Origin: Bartonella sp. 220B
GTDB lineage: Bacteria > Pseudomonadota > Alphaproteobacteria > Rhizobiales > Rhizobiaceae
Reading direction: 5' to 3'
NCBI RefSeq assembly: GCF_026930205.1
Contig: NZ_JANHOI010000001.1
Location: 62,001 to 126,000, forward strand
Length of the DNA: 64,000 nucleotides
Position numbers and translations under genes: made by a program. Shown piece after piece: positions 40,792 through 51,986 of this stretch (the first letter of the stretch is position 1; each line of letters begins with the position of its first letter). The notes beneath the pieces are model-generated. The model made no database searches and was not told the origin of the DNA. It saw only the letters and a list, made by a program, of their open reading frames with translations.

Positions 40792-41318
40792 TCTATTTTA
40801 TGAAAAGCAACTGAGCATCTTTATAGACCCTTTCAGTATTACCCGATAAGATATGGTTATAAGTTTTTTGTAAATAAGATAAGTTTTTCTGTAAATAAAT
40901 TGAAAGAAAATCTTTTTAATTTTACAGAGTGTCACTCTTTTCAATCAGAAAATATGGGGGTGCTTAGCTTTACGCTATTCCAAGACTACCATTTTTAAAA
41001 GCAGTGATCTGTATTTTTGTTCTTCACAAAAATACAGTTGTGTAGATCTCTTCTAATCAATACCCTTTGAGATATCCAGTTCTCTGGCTTTTATTGTAGA
41101 CTTTTTACCTCTTGATCCCACATCTTTTTTTAACAAAAATCTTGATGAAAATATCCTATACATGATCTTCTCAGATGCATTACAAAAAACTCCGTGGAAC
41201 TCTCGTGGGATTTTTTTTGTTGCCTCGGTACCTTAAAAAAAATCATACCCTCTTATAAAAATTCTGCATTCGCATCCATTTAAAACCAATCCAATCTTTT
41301 GAGTCAGAATACCCCTTT
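40792..41318. other. 527-bp interval after DUF1150 gene
   Basis: No gene seen. A perfect inverted repeat lies at 41009-41037. The rest, including 41100-41318 downstream of the lipoprotein gene, shows nothing recognisable. Confidence 0.5.
41009..41037. repeat. Perfect 12-bp inverted repeat
   Basis: CTGTATTTTTGT and ACAAAAATACAG flank a five-base loop. There is no T run after it on either strand, so it is not a classical terminator. It could be a binding site or a remnant. Confidence 0.7.
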
Positions 41319-41906
41319 CTAACGCCAACCACATGTCCTTAATTGCTGTTCATACTTTCTGGACAAATTTTCCATACGCTGTGCTACCTGCGCAAGTGCC
41401 TCAGAGACATAACCTCCACTGCGTGCATAAGCACCATGCCCTATATGATAATTTAAATAAAGGCTATAGGCATCATTAACTCTTACACCATTGCGTTGAA
41501 CAGTTTGGCGATGATACCAAGCAACAAAATCAGCAGCATCTGCAAAATTGGTACGCCGCGCATAAGGTCTTCCTGCGGAACGCAAATACATTGCCCATGT
41601 ACTATCAAGTGCTTGGGAATAGCCATATGCTGTCGATCGGCGCTTCCATGGAATAAAACCAAGAAGTTTTGTACGCGCAGGGCGTGCATTGTGACGAAAA
41701 TTTGATTCCATATTAATAGTTGCAAGAATGATAGGCATCGGAATCCCATAGCGCATTTCTGCGCGTTTAGAAGCCTTTCCCCAATTATCAAAAAAACCAT
41801 TTTTTTGAGCTAAAACGGCGCAAGCATTGTTTGTGTACAGGGGATGACTTGTTGTGCATCCCTCCAGCAAGAACACCAATGCTCCTAACAACAAAAGGTG
41901 TCGCAT
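41319..41906 (-). CDS. Lytic-transglycosylase-like lipoprotein
   Basis: A 195-residue predicted lipoprotein. The signal MRHLLLLGALVFLLEG ends at the lipobox LEGC with Cys 17. The SLT-like domain shows MPIILATINMESNFRHNARPA with the catalytic-type Glu in MES, then STAYGYSQALDSTWAMYL and LYLNYHIGHGAY. Such enzymes cleave the peptidoglycan glycan strand in the periplasm. I start at ATG 41906, preceded by GAGAGGA; the frame continues upstream but without a signal peptide. It stands alone. Confidence 0.82.
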   Translation of the reverse strand: MRHLLLLGALVFLLEGCTTSHPLYTNNACAVLAQKNGFFDNWGKASKRAEMRYGIPMPIILATINMESNFRHNARPARTKLLGFIPWKRRSTAYGYSQALDSTWAMYLRSAGRPYARRTNFADAADFVAWYHRQTVQRNGVRVNDAYSLYLNYHIGHGAYARSGGYVSEALAQVAQRMENLSRKYEQQLRTCGWR

Positions 41907-41994
41907 CTTTTCTATTCCTCTCATTGGGAAATAAAACACGCTATAGGTAGCAAAAAAATATTACCAACAAATAAAGAACGCTTTATTATAATAT

Positions 41995-42039
41995 AACATA
42001 TTGATTTATAATGATAATTTATCGTTTTGTATGTTGAAT
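41995..42039 (-). repeat. Dispersed ~45-bp repeat, copy D (inverted)
   Basis: The minus strand reads ATTCAACATACAAAACGATA then ATTATCATTATAAATCAATA, matching copies A-C. It lies 131 bases before the start codon of the plus-strand integrase remnant at 42171, the same geometry as copies A and B. Confidence 0.8.
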
Positions 42040-42170
42040 TAGACCCCAGAATATTATAAAGATTCCCTCATCTTAAATCCTCTTATGTTGAATCAATCAA
42101 AACTATGTTTCTGCACGCCATACGCTGGACTGTCGTGTGGATAAAAGCTCTAAAGAAAGAAAGGAGTAAA

Positions 42171-42249
42171 ATGCCTTTAATGAATCGTCTAAAGACCAAG
42201 AGCTGTCGCAACATTTGGGGCTGGTAAATAGTATGATGGTACTGGCTTT
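42171..42249 (+). pseudogene. Integrase N-terminal remnant, third copy
   Basis: After AAGGAG, the ATG reads MPLMNRLKTK. One extra base then shifts the frame, which continues AVATFGAGK*YDGTGF with a TAG stop in place of the family's next residue. This matches residues 1-26 of the remnants at 2762 and 11685. It ends against the rmuC 3' end. Confidence 0.75.
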
Positions 42250-42263
42250 TACACAAGTTCACT

Positions 42264-43448
42264 TTATTCTTCATCAACCAAACGCAACGTTTGGGACTGA
42301 ACAGGAGAAGGCATTTTCTTTGGTCCTGAATTTTGCTCTTTTAATTCAAAAGTTTCAATACGACTGGCCCGTTTCATAATTTTGGAGGATGATATTAAAA
42401 TCCCTTCAATATCTTCACCTGCTTTGGAAAAATGTTTCTGTAAAGCACGCACACGTGCATCCATTCGTCCAAAATCTTCCATTAATTTTGCTACTTCTGA
42501 TTGAATCAAATGGGCTTGTTCACGCATTCGCGCATCTTTCATAATAGTTTGTACAACCTGAACAGACAACATCAACAAAGACGGTGAGACAATAATCACA
42601 TGCGATCGATTGGCTTTTTGTACCAATGGTTCAAAATCTTCATAGATTGTTGCAAAAATCGATTCTGATGGCACAAAAAGAAAAGCGGTATCATGTGTCT
42701 CACCAGGAATTAAATATTTCTGCGCAATATCGCGAATATGAACTTCCATGTCGGTGCGAAATTGGCGTTCTGCTTCCTGACGTTCTTGCGCCGATGCTGC
42801 TTTACGCATAGCATTCCAAGCTTCCAGAGGGAATTTAGCATCAACAACAAGAGAAGGTGCCTTATTCGGCATATGAATGAGACAATCTGGTCGTTTTCCA
42901 TTTGAAAGAACTGCCTGAAAAACATAAGCATTCGCCGGCAAAGCATCGGCAATAATTGCTTCCATCCTTCCCTGACCAAAAGTGCCACGCGTTTGCTTAT
43001 TGCTTAAAATAGCCTGCAACTGCACAACTTGTCCCGTAAGCGATTGAATATTATTTTGTGCCGCATCAATGACCGCTAAACGCTCCTGCAAACGATTCAA
43101 ATTTTCATAAGTAGATTTGGTTTGTACCTGAAGCGTTTGACCCAAATTGGTTGTCATCCCATTGAGTTGCTCACTTATAGACTTATTTAACTCAGCTTGC
43201 CTTTGACCAAAAATTTCTGCCATAGTTTGCATGCGGCCTTGCATTTCAGCTTGTGTTTTTAATAATGTCTCCATCTGTATTTGTGCTTCACGAGCGCGTT
43301 CAGCAATTTCACTTTCCAAAAGTCCCTTTTTTCGATGAGAATGTATCAACATAAAAAAGGCTAAGCAAACCAGTATAAATAAAAACAAAATCACCAATTG
43401 AACTAAAGATCCATCAAAAAGCAGCAAAGAAGAAAAAGAATCAAACAT
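42264..43448 (-). CDS. rmuC: DNA recombination protein RmuC
   Basis: RmuC limits rearrangements at inverted repeats and is a predicted nuclease-fold protein. The 394-residue product has an N-terminal membrane segment (LVQLVILFLFILVCLAFFML). A long coiled coil (~45-150) follows, then the conserved RmuC domain with ALPANAYVFQAVL, VVDAKFPLEAW, FLFVPSESIFA and IIVSPSLLMLSVQVV. I start at the first ATG (43448). The frame extends to a TTG at 43487 without a ribosome site. Confidence 0.9.
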   Translation of the reverse strand: MFDSFSSLLLFDGSLVQLVILFLFILVCLAFFMLIHSHRKKGLLESEIAERAREAQIQMETLLKTQAEMQGRMQTMAEIFGQRQAELNKSISEQLNGMTTNLGQTLQVQTKSTYENLNRLQERLAVIDAAQNNIQSLTGQVVQLQAILSNKQTRGTFGQGRMEAIIADALPANAYVFQAVLSNGKRPDCLIHMPNKAPSLVVDAKFPLEAWNAMRKAASAQERQEAERQFRTDMEVHIRDIAQKYLIPGETHDTAFLFVPSESIFATIYEDFEPLVQKANRSHVIIVSPSLLMLSVQVVQTIMKDARMREQAHLIQSEVAKLMEDFGRMDARVRALQKHFSKAGEDIEGILISSSKIMKRASRIETFELKEQNSGPKKMPSPVQSQTLRLVDEE

Positions 43449-43564
43449 GAGAAGTAATATAACGCTCTTAATTGTAAAAAAGCGCAAGAATCTGTTATTT
43501 AATCAGTGTAAGAATCTGTTATTTAAATATTGACCCATAACACACCATTGTTTAATCTACGCTT

Positions 43565-44095
43565 ATGCCACTTAAATCTTTAGTTACCTTACCTGATCCG
43601 ATTTTACGGGAAATATCCAAACCTGTCGAGCATGTTGATTCAGCTCTCCAGCAGCTTGCTGATGACATGCTGGAGACTATGTATCATGCTAAAGGTGTTG
43701 GTCTTGCTGCTATTCAGATCGGCATACCACTGCGTATGTTGGTCATTGATGTCTCTGGAAATGATGACGCGAAAAATCCACTTGTTATTATAAACCCTGA
43801 AATTTTATGGCTTTCAGAGGAACGTAGTCTTTACAAAGAAGGTTGCCTTTCCATTCCTGAATATTATGCAGAAGTTGAACGTCCAAAACGCCTTTGTGTT
43901 CGCTATCAAGATCGTGAAGGAAAACAAACAGAAATTGAAGCAGACAATCTCTTAGCTACTTGTTTACAACACGAAATTGATCATTTAAATGGCTGTCTTT
44001 TTATTGACCATATTTCAAAGCTCAAACGTGATATGGTGATACGGAAATTTAAAAAACGCGCAAAAGAGAAAAAGACAGAGGAAGCACTTTTGTAA
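43565..44095 (+). CDS. def: Peptide deformylase
   Basis: Removes the formyl group from nascent protein N-termini. The 176-residue metalloenzyme carries all three motifs: [17 protein letters not shown] and QHEIDHLNG (HExxH). Its stop overlaps the fmt start by one base (TAATG), giving the usual def-fmt pair of opposing formylation activities. Confidence 0.97.
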   Translation: MPLKSLVTLPDPILREISKPVEHVDSALQQLADDMLETMYHAKGVGLAAIQIGIPLRMLVIDVSGNDDAKNPLVIINPEILWLSEERSLYKEGCLSIPEYYAEVERPKRLCVRYQDREGKQTEIEADNLLATCLQHEIDHLNGCLFIDHISKLKRDMVIRKFKKRAKEKKTEEALL

Positions 44096-45024
44096 TGGCA
44101 TTACGATTAAGTTTTATGGGAACGCCTGATTTTTCTGTTCCCATTTTACATGCTTTGTTGGATGCTGGTCATGATATTGTCGCTGTTTACAGTCAACCCC
44201 CTCGTCCAGCAGGACGTCGTGGTCTTAAGCTCATCCCCTCACCTGTGCAAAATGCAGCACAAGAAAAATCTATTCCTATCTTCACACCTCAAACACTTAA
44301 AACAGCCGAACAACAGGCCCAATTTGCGGCACTTTGTGTTGATGCTGCTGTTGTTGTTGCCTATGGACTTCTTTTACCGAAAGCCATTCTCGAAATCCCC
44401 CGTTTTGGTTGTTTTAATGCCCATGCTTCACTCTTACCACGCTGGCGCGGCGCTGCACCTATTCAACGTGCAATTATGGCTGGTGATAAAGAAACAGGGA
44501 TGATGATTATGAAAATGGATGAAGGACTGGATACGGGGCCTATCGCACTCTCCCATTCTATCCCTATCACCGATAACATGACGACCTTTGAACTTTCAAA
44601 CAAGCTTTCACAGATAGGGGCAGAACTTATGGTAGAAGCTCTATCGGCTCTTGAAAAAGGACAACTTAAACTAACCCCACAATCAGAAAAAGATATAACC
44701 TATGCCTCCAAAATCAAAAAAGAAGAGACCCGCATTGATTGGACAAAGCCTGCCGAACTTATTCATAGGCATATCCGCGCACTTTCCCCCTCTCCTGGTT
44801 GCTGGTGTAACATGCATATTGGTGATAGAGAAGAACGTGTGAAAATTCTTGGGAGCCGTTTAACGACAGGTCCTTCTCTTGAAATTGGTCGGAGAGAACC
44901 AGATTCTTTGATTATCCATTGCGGACAAGGACGTCTTGAAATAACCTCCCTGCAAAGATCTGGTGGTAAAACCCTTGATAGCGCAACATTCTTGCGAGGC
45001 GCTCATATTTCGGCTGTTTTTTAA
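44095..45024 (+). CDS. fmt: Methionyl-tRNA formyltransferase
   Basis: Formylates Met-tRNA(fMet) using 10-formyl-tetrahydrofolate. The 309-residue product begins [20 protein letters not shown]. It has the catalytic block [20 protein letters not shown] with the SLLPRWRG signature, and [11 protein letters not shown]. The C-terminal tRNA-binding domain starts around residue 205. Cotranscribed with def and truA. Confidence 0.97.
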   Translation: MALRLSFMGTPDFSVPILHALLDAGHDIVAVYSQPPRPAGRRGLKLIPSPVQNAAQEKSIPIFTPQTLKTAEQQAQFAALCVDAAVVVAYGLLLPKAILEIPRFGCFNAHASLLPRWRGAAPIQRAIMAGDKETGMMIMKMDEGLDTGPIALSHSIPITDNMTTFELSNKLSQIGAELMVEALSALEKGQLKLTPQSEKDITYASKIKKEETRIDWTKPAELIHRHIRALSPSPGCWCNMHIGDREERVKILGSRLTTGPSLEIGRREPDSLIIHCGQGRLEITSLQRSGGKTLDSATFLRGAHISAVF

Positions 45025-45025
45025 T

Positions 45026-45769
45026 ATGCCCCGTTTTAAACTCACTCTTGAATATGATGGCTCAAACTACGCTGGCTGGCAACGCCAAGCAGAGCTGCAC
45101 ACTGTACAAGGGGCTCTCGAACAAGCCATTTTTTGCTTCTGTGGACAACAATTGACCACCACGACAGCAGGTCGAACTGATGCAGGTGTACACGCTACGG
45201 GGCAAGTTGCACATGTTGATTTTGAAAAAAATTGGCACACACATACTGTACGCGATGCACTCAATGCACATTTACAAAGACAAGGGGAAAGTATTTCAGT
45301 CTTGAATGTAGAAAACGTCCCTGATAGCTTTGATGCACGATTTTCCGCAATCAAACGCCATTATCTTTTTAAAATTCTCAATCGCCGTTCTCCCCCCGCT
45401 CTCAATGCTAAACGTGTATGGTGGTTGCCAAAACCTCTCAATGCTGAAGCCATGCATGAAGCTGCCCAAAAACTTGTAGGACAACACGATTTTACCACTT
45501 TTCGCTCTGCACATTGCCAAGCCAAAAGCCCTATTCGCACCCTTGAACGACTCGATGTTCAAAAAGAAGGAGAAGAGATCTTTCTCTATGCACAAGCCCG
45601 CTCTTTTCTTCATCATCAAATTCGTTCCTTTGCAGGAAGCCTCATGGAAGTAGGTGTTGGGCGCTGGACAGCAAATGATCTTGAAGCAGCTCTCCATGCT
45701 AAAGACCGCACACGTTGTGGTGTTGTTGCACCACCTTCAGGACTTTATTTGACCAAAGTGGAATATTAG
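45026..45769 (+). CDS. truA: tRNA pseudouridine synthase A
   Basis: Makes pseudouridine at positions 38-40 of tRNA anticodon stems. The 247-residue product has [14 protein letters not shown], the catalytic Asp motif [15 protein letters not shown], and [19 protein letters not shown]. The ATG at 45026 follows the fmt stop by one base (TAATATG). The frame extends upstream into fmt but without family support. Confidence 0.96.
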   Translation: MPRFKLTLEYDGSNYAGWQRQAELHTVQGALEQAIFCFCGQQLTTTTAGRTDAGVHATGQVAHVDFEKNWHTHTVRDALNAHLQRQGESISVLNVENVPDSFDARFSAIKRHYLFKILNRRSPPALNAKRVWWLPKPLNAEAMHEAAQKLVGQHDFTTFRSAHCQAKSPIRTLERLDVQKEGEEIFLYAQARSFLHHQIRSFAGSLMEVGVGRWTANDLEAALHAKDRTRCGVVAPPSGLYLTKVEY

Positions 45770-45800
45770 CTCTCCTGCAAAGTGACTTTTTCAATAACAA

Positions 45801-46664
45801 TTAAGAAAGCTTATAAAAGGCACGAATTTCTTCAAAAGCTTCCGCTGCTGTATTGACAAATGTGATCAGTTTGAGATCTGAAGGAGAGATCGTACCTTGC
45901 GCTGATAAATAATCAAAATTAATCGCATTGTCCCAAAATTCTTTTTCAAATAACAAAATCGGAATCCGTTTCATCCGTCCCGTTTGTATTAAAGTGAGCG
46001 TTTCAAACAACTCATCCAGAGTACCAAATCCTCCAGGGAAAACAGCTAATGCTTTTGCGCGCATTAAAAAATGCATTTTACGTATCCCTAAATAATGAAA
46101 ATTAAAACATAAATGCGGAGATACATAAGAATTAGGCGATTGCTCATGGGGTAAAACAACATTTAAGCCAATCGTTGGTGCCCCCACATCAGAAGCACCA
46201 CGATTTCCTGCTTCCATGACTCCTGGTCCTCCCCCTGTGACAACCACAAATTCACGATATTCAGTCGTAGCAGAATAGCATGAGCACAAACGTGCAAACT
46301 CCATTGCCTCATTGTAACAATGCGACAGAGCATGCAAATTCTTCTTTTGTGTTTCATTTTTTGCCGCCCACGCTTCTTGTCCAGGTTGAGGAATACGTGC
46401 ACCGCCAAATAAAACAACTGTTGATTGAATATCACATTCTTGAAGCGTTATTTCTGGCTTTAAAAATTCAAGACCAAGACGTTGTGAGCGTAGTTCAGAG
46501 CGCATCATAAACTCTTGATCAATATAAGCCAAACGATAAGTAGGCGAACACATTTGTGCTGAATCAGAGACCTCACACCCCTGTTGTAAAGCATCCTTCA
46601 CATGGAGAAGTGGTGCCCAATTTTTTTGTTCTTCTTCTCTTTTTTCTTTATAGCCTTTTTTCAT
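45801..46664 (-). CDS. LOG-family (TIGR00730-type) Rossmann protein
   Basis: A 287-residue protein of the LOG / lysine-decarboxylase-like family, with VVTGGGPGVMEAGNRGA and the signature PGGFGTLDELFETLTLIQTG. Characterised relatives are cytokinin-riboside phosphoribohydrolases or nucleotide 5'-monophosphate nucleosidases acting on AMP, and the older label lysine decarboxylase is misleading. The N-terminal ~90 residues are specific to the longer subfamily. It converges with truA and diverges from dapD. Confidence 0.85.
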   Translation of the reverse strand: MKKGYKEKREEEQKNWAPLLHVKDALQQGCEVSDSAQMCSPTYRLAYIDQEFMMRSELRSQRLGLEFLKPEITLQECDIQSTVVLFGGARIPQPGQEAWAAKNETQKKNLHALSHCYNEAMEFARLCSCYSATTEYREFVVVTGGGPGVMEAGNRGASDVGAPTIGLNVVLPHEQSPNSYVSPHLCFNFHYLGIRKMHFLMRAKALAVFPGGFGTLDELFETLTLIQTGRMKRIPILLFEKEFWDNAINFDYLSAQGTISPSDLKLITFVNTAAEAFEEIRAFYKLS

Positions 46665-46771
46665 ATACCTACCCTATTTCTTTATTGTTTTATTTGACTG
46701 AAAACATTTCTTCGCGTAGGTCATAAAGAGTAAATCTTGAAGCTTTCAACTTATTTAACGGAACTGTGGTC

Positions 46772-47620
46772 ATGACTCATCTCGTACAACTTGAAATGGT
46801 TATTGAAAAAGCATTTGACAACCGTAACTCTATCAATACCACCACAAAGGGTGAAATTCGCGAGAGTGTTGAGGATGCATTAAATCTTCTTGATAAAGGT
46901 GAAGTCCGTGTTGCAGAACGTCAAAAAAATGGACAGTGGTATGTTCATCAATGGTTGAAAAAAGCCGTTCTTCTCTCTTTTCGACTTAATCCTATGCAAA
47001 TTATTTCTGGTGGGATAAATGGAACATCTTGGTGGGATAAAGTCCCTTCGAAATTTTCTGGTTGGCAAGAAGCGGACTTTAAAAAAGCTGATTTTCGTTC
47101 CGTCCCTGGAGCAATTGTACGCCATTCTGCTTACATTGCTCCCAATGTCATCTTGATGCCATCCTTTGTCAATCTTGGTGCCTTTATCGGTGAAGGAACA
47201 ATGGTTGATACATGGACTACTGTTGGCTCTTGTGCACAAATTGGCAAACATGTTCATCTTTCTGGTGGTGTTGGAATTGGAGGTGTTTTAGAACCACTAC
47301 AAGCAAATCCAACGATTATTGAAGATCATTGTTTTATCGGCGCACGATCTGAAATCGTTGAAGGCTGTATTATCCATGAAGGCGCTGTTTTAGGAATGGG
47401 AGTCTTTATTGGAAAATCTACAAAGATCATTGATCGTACAACAGGTGAAATTTTTATCGGTGAAGTGCCCGCCTACTCTGTTGTTGTTCCAGGTTCTCTT
47501 TCTGGCAAACCATTACCAAATGGTGAAGCAGGTCCAAATCTTTATTGCGCTGTTATAGTCAAACGCGTTGATCAAAAAACACGAGAAAAAACATCCATTA
47601 ATGATCTTTTGCGTGATTAA
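46772..47620 (+). CDS. dapD: Tetrahydrodipicolinate N-succinyltransferase
   Basis: Succinylates tetrahydrodipicolinate in the lysine/diaminopimelate pathway. The 282-residue trimeric enzyme has [20 protein letters not shown] and then left-handed beta-helix hexapeptides ([49 protein letters not shown]). I use the ATG at 46772; the GTG at 46766 is two codons earlier. It ends before a small bidirectional terminator shared with lepA. Confidence 0.96.
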   Translation: MTHLVQLEMVIEKAFDNRNSINTTTKGEIRESVEDALNLLDKGEVRVAERQKNGQWYVHQWLKKAVLLSFRLNPMQIISGGINGTSWWDKVPSKFSGWQEADFKKADFRSVPGAIVRHSAYIAPNVILMPSFVNLGAFIGEGTMVDTWTTVGSCAQIGKHVHLSGGVGIGGVLEPLQANPTIIEDHCFIGARSEIVEGCIIHEGAVLGMGVFIGKSTKIIDRTTGEIFIGEVPAYSVVVPGSLSGKPLPNGEAGPNLYCAVIVKRVDQKTREKTSINDLLRD

Positions 47621-47667
47621 AATTACGCCTCAAAATTTTTCACTTATCGATAAAAAGCGTAATTAAT

Positions 47668-47689
47668 AAGGGAAAATTCTCCCTTTTTT
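47668..47689. terminator. Terminator between dapD and lepA
   Basis: AAGGGA (47668-47673) pairs with TCCCTT (47680-47685), followed by T. An A-rich flank on the left is weaker, so it mainly serves dapD. Confidence 0.65.
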
Positions 47690-47690
47690 A

Positions 47691-49496
47691 TTATTTATTC
47701 ATTTTAAGCGCTTGAATAAAAGCTGACTGCGGAATTTCTACTTTTCCGAATTGGCGCATCCGCTTTTTGCCTTCTTTTTGCTTTTCTAAAAGTTTGCGTT
47801 TACGCGTCACATCACCCCCGTAACATTTAGCCGTCACATCTTTACGCAACGCACGAATTGTCTCGCGTGCAATGATTTTACCACCAATCGCTGCTTGAAC
47901 TGGAATCTGAAACATATGCTGAGGAATAAGGTCTTTTAGTTTTTCACACATTGAACGCCCGCGCTTTTCTGCAATCGTGCGGTGCACAAGCATCGACAAT
48001 GCATCAATAGACTCTCCATTTACCAAAATAGACATTTTAACCAGATCGCCTTCCGCATAATCCGTCATTTGATAATCAAAGGAAGCATATCCCTTCGAAA
48101 TTGATTTTAAACGATCATAAAAATCAAAAACAACTTCATTCAGTGGCAAATCGTATGTAACCATAGCACGTGTTCCTACATAGGACAAACTCACTTGGAC
48201 TCCCCGCCGTTCTTGGCAAAGTTCTAAAATTGCACCAAGATAGTTATCAGGCGTCATAATTGTCGCCCGGATCCATGGTTCTTCAATGGAAGAAATTTTA
48301 ACAATATCAGGCATATCTGCTGGATTATGCAATTCTTTGACAGAACCATCATTCATATTCATGCGATACACAACCGAAGGCGCTGTCGCAATGAGATCTA
48401 AATTAAACTCACGTTCTAATCGCTCTTGAATAATTTCGAGATGAAGAAGCCCTAAAAATCCACAACGAAAGCCAAACCCCAAAGCTGCTGATGTTTCCAT
48501 TTCAAAGGAAAAACTCGCATCATTTAAACGCAACTTTCCCATGGCTGCACGCAAATCTTCAAAATCAGCAGCATCAATGGGAAAAAGTCCACAAAAAACA
48601 ACCGGTTGTGCAGGTTTAAAACCAGACAGTGCCTCTTCACAAGGGCGCCGTTCTTCCGTAATGGTATCACCAACCCGTGTATCAGCAACTTCCTTAATAG
48701 AGGCTGTTATAAAACCAATTTCCCCTGGTCCTAATTCATCAACATGAACCATTTTAGGGGTAAAGACTCCAACGCGCTCAACAGGATATTTTGCTCCTGT
48801 CCCCATCATGCGAATGATTTGTCCCTTTTTCAACACACCATCTATCACCCGCACCAAAACAATGACACCAAGGTAACTATCGTACCAACTATCAACCAAC
48901 ATTGCCTTTAAAGGTTTGTTAACATCACCAGTACGCGGAGATGGCAACTGAGTAACAATTGCTTCCAAAACATCAGGAACTCCCAAACCCGTTTTTGCTG
49001 ATATTTCAACGGCTTCAGAGGTATCAATACCAATCACATCTTCAATTTGCTCTTTAACACGTTCAGGTTCTGCTGCTGGAAGGTCAACCTTATTGAGCAC
49101 AACAACCAATTCATGAGAATTATCGATAGCTTGATAAACATTCGCCAATGTCTGCGCCTCTACACCTTGGCTCGCATCTACAACCAAAAGTGAACCTTCA
49201 CAAGCTGCCAATGAACGCGATACCTCATAAGCAAAATCAACGTGACCAGGCGTATCAATAAGATTTAAAATATAAGTCTCACCGTCCTTTGCCTTATAGT
49301 GCAAACGCACCGTTTGTGCTTTAATAGTAATTCCACGTTCACGTTCAATATCCATAGAATCGAGCACTTGCTCTTTCATTTCTCGTGTCTCAAGCCCTCC
49401 TGTCATTTGAATCAGACGATCAGCCAAAGTCGATTTTCCATGGTCAATATGCGCCACAATGGAAAAATTACGGATATAATTACGGTCTCTTGTCAT
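47691..49496 (-). CDS. lepA: Elongation factor 4 (LepA)
   Basis: A ribosome-associated GTPase that can back-translocate or help initiation and 30S assembly. The 601-residue product has G1 [15 protein letters not shown]3 DTPGHVDF, G4 NKVDLP, the EF-G-like domains II, III and V, and the LepA-specific C-terminus ([29 protein letters not shown]). The ATG at 49496 gives the family start [11 protein letters not shown]. The frame continues 12 codons upstream. Confidence 0.97.
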   Translation of the reverse strand: MTRDRNYIRNFSIVAHIDHGKSTLADRLIQMTGGLETREMKEQVLDSMDIERERGITIKAQTVRLHYKAKDGETYILNLIDTPGHVDFAYEVSRSLAACEGSLLVVDASQGVEAQTLANVYQAIDNSHELVVVLNKVDLPAAEPERVKEQIEDVIGIDTSEAVEISAKTGLGVPDVLEAIVTQLPSPRTGDVNKPLKAMLVDSWYDSYLGVIVLVRVIDGVLKKGQIIRMMGTGAKYPVERVGVFTPKMVHVDELGPGEIGFITASIKEVADTRVGDTITEERRPCEEALSGFKPAQPVVFCGLFPIDAADFEDLRAAMGKLRLNDASFSFEMETSAALGFGFRCGFLGLLHLEIIQERLEREFNLDLIATAPSVVYRMNMNDGSVKELHNPADMPDIVKISSIEEPWIRATIMTPDNYLGAILELCQERRGVQVSLSYVGTRAMVTYDLPLNEVVFDFYDRLKSISKGYASFDYQMTDYAEGDLVKMSILVNGESIDALSMLVHRTIAEKRGRSMCEKLKDLIPQHMFQIPVQAAIGGKIIARETIRALRKDVTAKCYGGDVTRKRKLLEKQKEGKKRMRQFGKVEIPQSAFIQALKMNK

Positions 49497-50046
49497 ATGA
49501 GGCGATTTAGCAAAGAATAAAACAAAACGCAAAGACCAATTATGCTCCTTTGAAAAGCTTTCGAAAAATACAAAGGAAAAGAGCCTCTAGAAACACAATT
49601 TTTCATAATCTAAAAATAAGACCTTTGTTTACTAAAACGAATACCAATGATTAATAAGGACGCAAATGCTCTCAACTTTTTCATATCTGTTGGCCTTATC
49701 TCTCCTATGCTCGAACAAGACTCGAAATATATAGAACGCTTAGGCTTGTGATAAAATGTGCAAAAATTATTGCTATTTGTACATAATAACTTACTTTTTT
49801 CATTTTACACAAAATAAAAAAAGCTTCATATCCGAGCAGTTCATCTTCTTATCTGTTAAAACCTCAAAAATATGCTCTCTTTTGCAAGCTCGTTTTAAAA
49901 AAGCATATTTCTTAAAAGATTCCTTTTCTTCTATCTAAAAGTGAAAAGCATAAAGAATCTGCTTCGTCTTGTTGAAAAAACAACAAAATAAAATCTCTTT
50001 AAGTAAAAATATCATGAAACAAACGCATGATAAAAGAGAGGCAAAG
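49497..50046. other. 550-bp interval upstream of lepA
   Basis: A+T-rich sequence with short frames lacking ribosome sites or recognisable products. Presumably holds the lepA promoter on the right of the gene. I see no repeat, hairpin or RNA gene. Confidence 0.5.
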
Positions 50047-50961
50047 TTAATCAATTTTCTCAATCACTTTATCTTTTTTACGCCATTGTGAAGGTTGTAA
50101 TTCAGCCACAACGATCCCAATCAAGATAAGCGCTCCCCCCAATAAAGCTAAAGGAGACAAACGTTCACCCGCTAAACGCCCAACAATACCAGCCCATACC
50201 GGTTCTCCTGCATAAATAAGTGTTGCACGCGTAGGTGAAATAGACTTTTGTGCCCAATTCATTGCCAATTGAATGATAGCACTCATCAGTGCCAATCCTG
50301 CACCGATACTCAGCCATATCCATGAAAACTCAGGAATTCTTTCCCCCACTAAAGGCATACAAGAAAATGAAAAAAGACCACCAAAAAATAACTGTATAAT
50401 CGTTATGCGTCGACTATCAACTTTGTTGGCAAAAATTCCGATGAGTATAACTTCTCCAGCAATTGCCAAAGCACCCAACAAAGTTAAAATTTCACCTTTT
50501 GAAAAATCAACACTCCCTGGCTTTTGTCCGGAAACAAGTACAAGACCAATAAAAGAAAAAACAATACCAATCCAACAAGCTAAACGGGGAGGCTTTTTAA
50601 AAACAATCCATTGCAATATTGGAACTATCGGAACATAAAGTGCCGTAATAAAAGCAGACTGACTACTCAGAATTGTTTGAAGCCCCATAGCTTGCAAACC
50701 ATAACCCAAAAACATTCCTAAACCAATCGCAATCCCAGCAAAAACTTCATAAACAGTTATACCTTTCATAGAGCGCCAAAAAATTGTCCCGCATATAAAT
50801 GACGCAACCATAAGACGAAATCCCACAAAAAAGAGGGGGCCACTATAGCGTACCGCAATGTGTGTCACTAAAAAGGTAATGCCCCATAATATTGTCGCAG
50901 CAAATAGCGCCAATTCCTGTTTGCTCAATAACGGACATTTTAACTGTTCTCTATCAACCAT
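50047..50961 (-). CDS. EamA-family (DMT) transporter
   Basis: A 304-residue inner-membrane protein with ten hydrophobic helices in two EamA repeats (residues ~16-145 and ~160-290). The first repeat includes FAATILWGITFLVTHIAV and SSQSAFITALYVPIVPIL, and the second SPTRATLIYAGEPVWAGIVG. DMT exporters of this type carry metabolites or amino acids, and substrate cannot be read from the sequence. GAGG precedes the ATG. It lies 31 bases after argB on the same strand, so it may be cotranscribed with argB. Confidence 0.88.
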   Translation of the reverse strand: MVDREQLKCPLLSKQELALFAATILWGITFLVTHIAVRYSGPLFFVGFRLMVASFICGTIFWRSMKGITVYEVFAGIAIGLGMFLGYGLQAMGLQTILSSQSAFITALYVPIVPILQWIVFKKPPRLACWIGIVFSFIGLVLVSGQKPGSVDFSKGEILTLLGALAIAGEVILIGIFANKVDSRRITIIQLFFGGLFSFSCMPLVGERIPEFSWIWLSIGAGLALMSAIIQLAMNWAQKSISPTRATLIYAGEPVWAGIVGRLAGERLSPLALLGGALILIGIVVAELQPSQWRKKDKVIEKID

Positions 50962-50992
50962 GAAAGATTTTTTCCTCTAATTTTTCCACATC

Positions 50993-51898
50993 TTATGCAA
51001 CAATAAGCGTTCCAACTCCTTGTTCAGTAAATAATTCTAGCAAGACAGAATGGGGGGTTTTACCATTTAAAATAACCACACCTTCTACACCATTTTGAAG
51101 AGCCTTTATACAGGTTTCTACTTTTGGAATCATTCCCCCTGAAATTGTCTCATCTCTGATGAAGCTTTCCGCTTCAGAAATGGTCAATTTTTTTAAAAGT
51201 TTACCCTGTTTATCCAAGACACCAGGAACATCGGTGAGAAATAAAAGGCGTTTGGCCTCTAATGCACCGGCAATAGCTCCAGCAAAAATATCAGCATTGA
51301 TATTATAGGTTTTTCCATCGTGGCCTGGAGCCACAGGAGCAAGAACTGGAATCATTTCAGAACATGCTAAAAGATCTAATAATGTGCGATCAACTTCAAC
51401 AGGTTCACCAACAAACCCCAAGTCTAAAACACGTTCAATATGCGAATCGGGGTCAATGACCGTTTTATATGCCTTTTCAGCAAAAACCATATTGCCGTCC
51501 TTGCCACACAATCCTATTGCCCATTCACCCTCAGCGTTAATAAGAGCAACAATTTCCTTGTTTATAGAACCTGCTAAAACCATTTCAACCACTTCAACGA
51601 TACGCTCATCGGTGACGCGTAAACCGTTTTCAAAGCGTGATTCAATCCCCATTTTCATCAAAATTTTAGCAATTTGAGGTCCTCCACCATGAACAACAAC
51701 GGGGTTAATACCTGATTGCTTTAATAAAGCAATATCACGTGCAAATGCGCGTCCCAAAGCACTATCCCCCATGGCATGACCACCATATTTTACAACCACT
51801 GTTTCATTTTCATATTTCTGCATATAGGGTAAAGCAGACGATAAAAATGCTGCCTGTTTTTCAAAAACATCTGCAGCATTGTTTTCAACATCATCCAT
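50993..51898 (-). CDS. argB: Acetylglutamate kinase
   Basis: Phosphorylates N-acetylglutamate, the second step of arginine synthesis. The 301-residue product shows [39 protein letters not shown] and the C-terminal [18 protein letters not shown] typical of arginine-regulated forms. GAGGAGG precedes the ATG at 51898. A run of 14 C lies about 90 bases upstream of the start. Confidence 0.96.
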   Translation of the reverse strand: MDDVENNAADVFEKQAAFLSSALPYMQKYENETVVVKYGGHAMGDSALGRAFARDIALLKQSGINPVVVHGGGPQIAKILMKMGIESRFENGLRVTDERIVEVVEMVLAGSINKEIVALINAEGEWAIGLCGKDGNMVFAEKAYKTVIDPDSHIERVLDLGFVGEPVEVDRTLLDLLACSEMIPVLAPVAPGHDGKTYNINADIFAGAIAGALEAKRLLFLTDVPGVLDKQGKLLKKLTISEAESFIRDETISGGMIPKVETCIKALQNGVEGVVILNGKTPHSVLLELFTEQGVGTLIVA

Positions 51899-51986
51899 AA
51901 AAGAGCCTCCTCATCGCTTTTTACCCTCTCTTAATAGAATTTAGAAAAAGTGAAAACAAATTTAAAACAAGTTTTACTCTATCCAT

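Larger units (their letters stand above)
41907..42263. other. 357-bp interval with repeat copy D and third integrase remnant
   Basis: Holds repeat copy D (41995-42039) and an integrase N-terminal remnant (42171-42249) pointing at the 3' end of rmuC. No intact gene. Confidence 0.7.
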
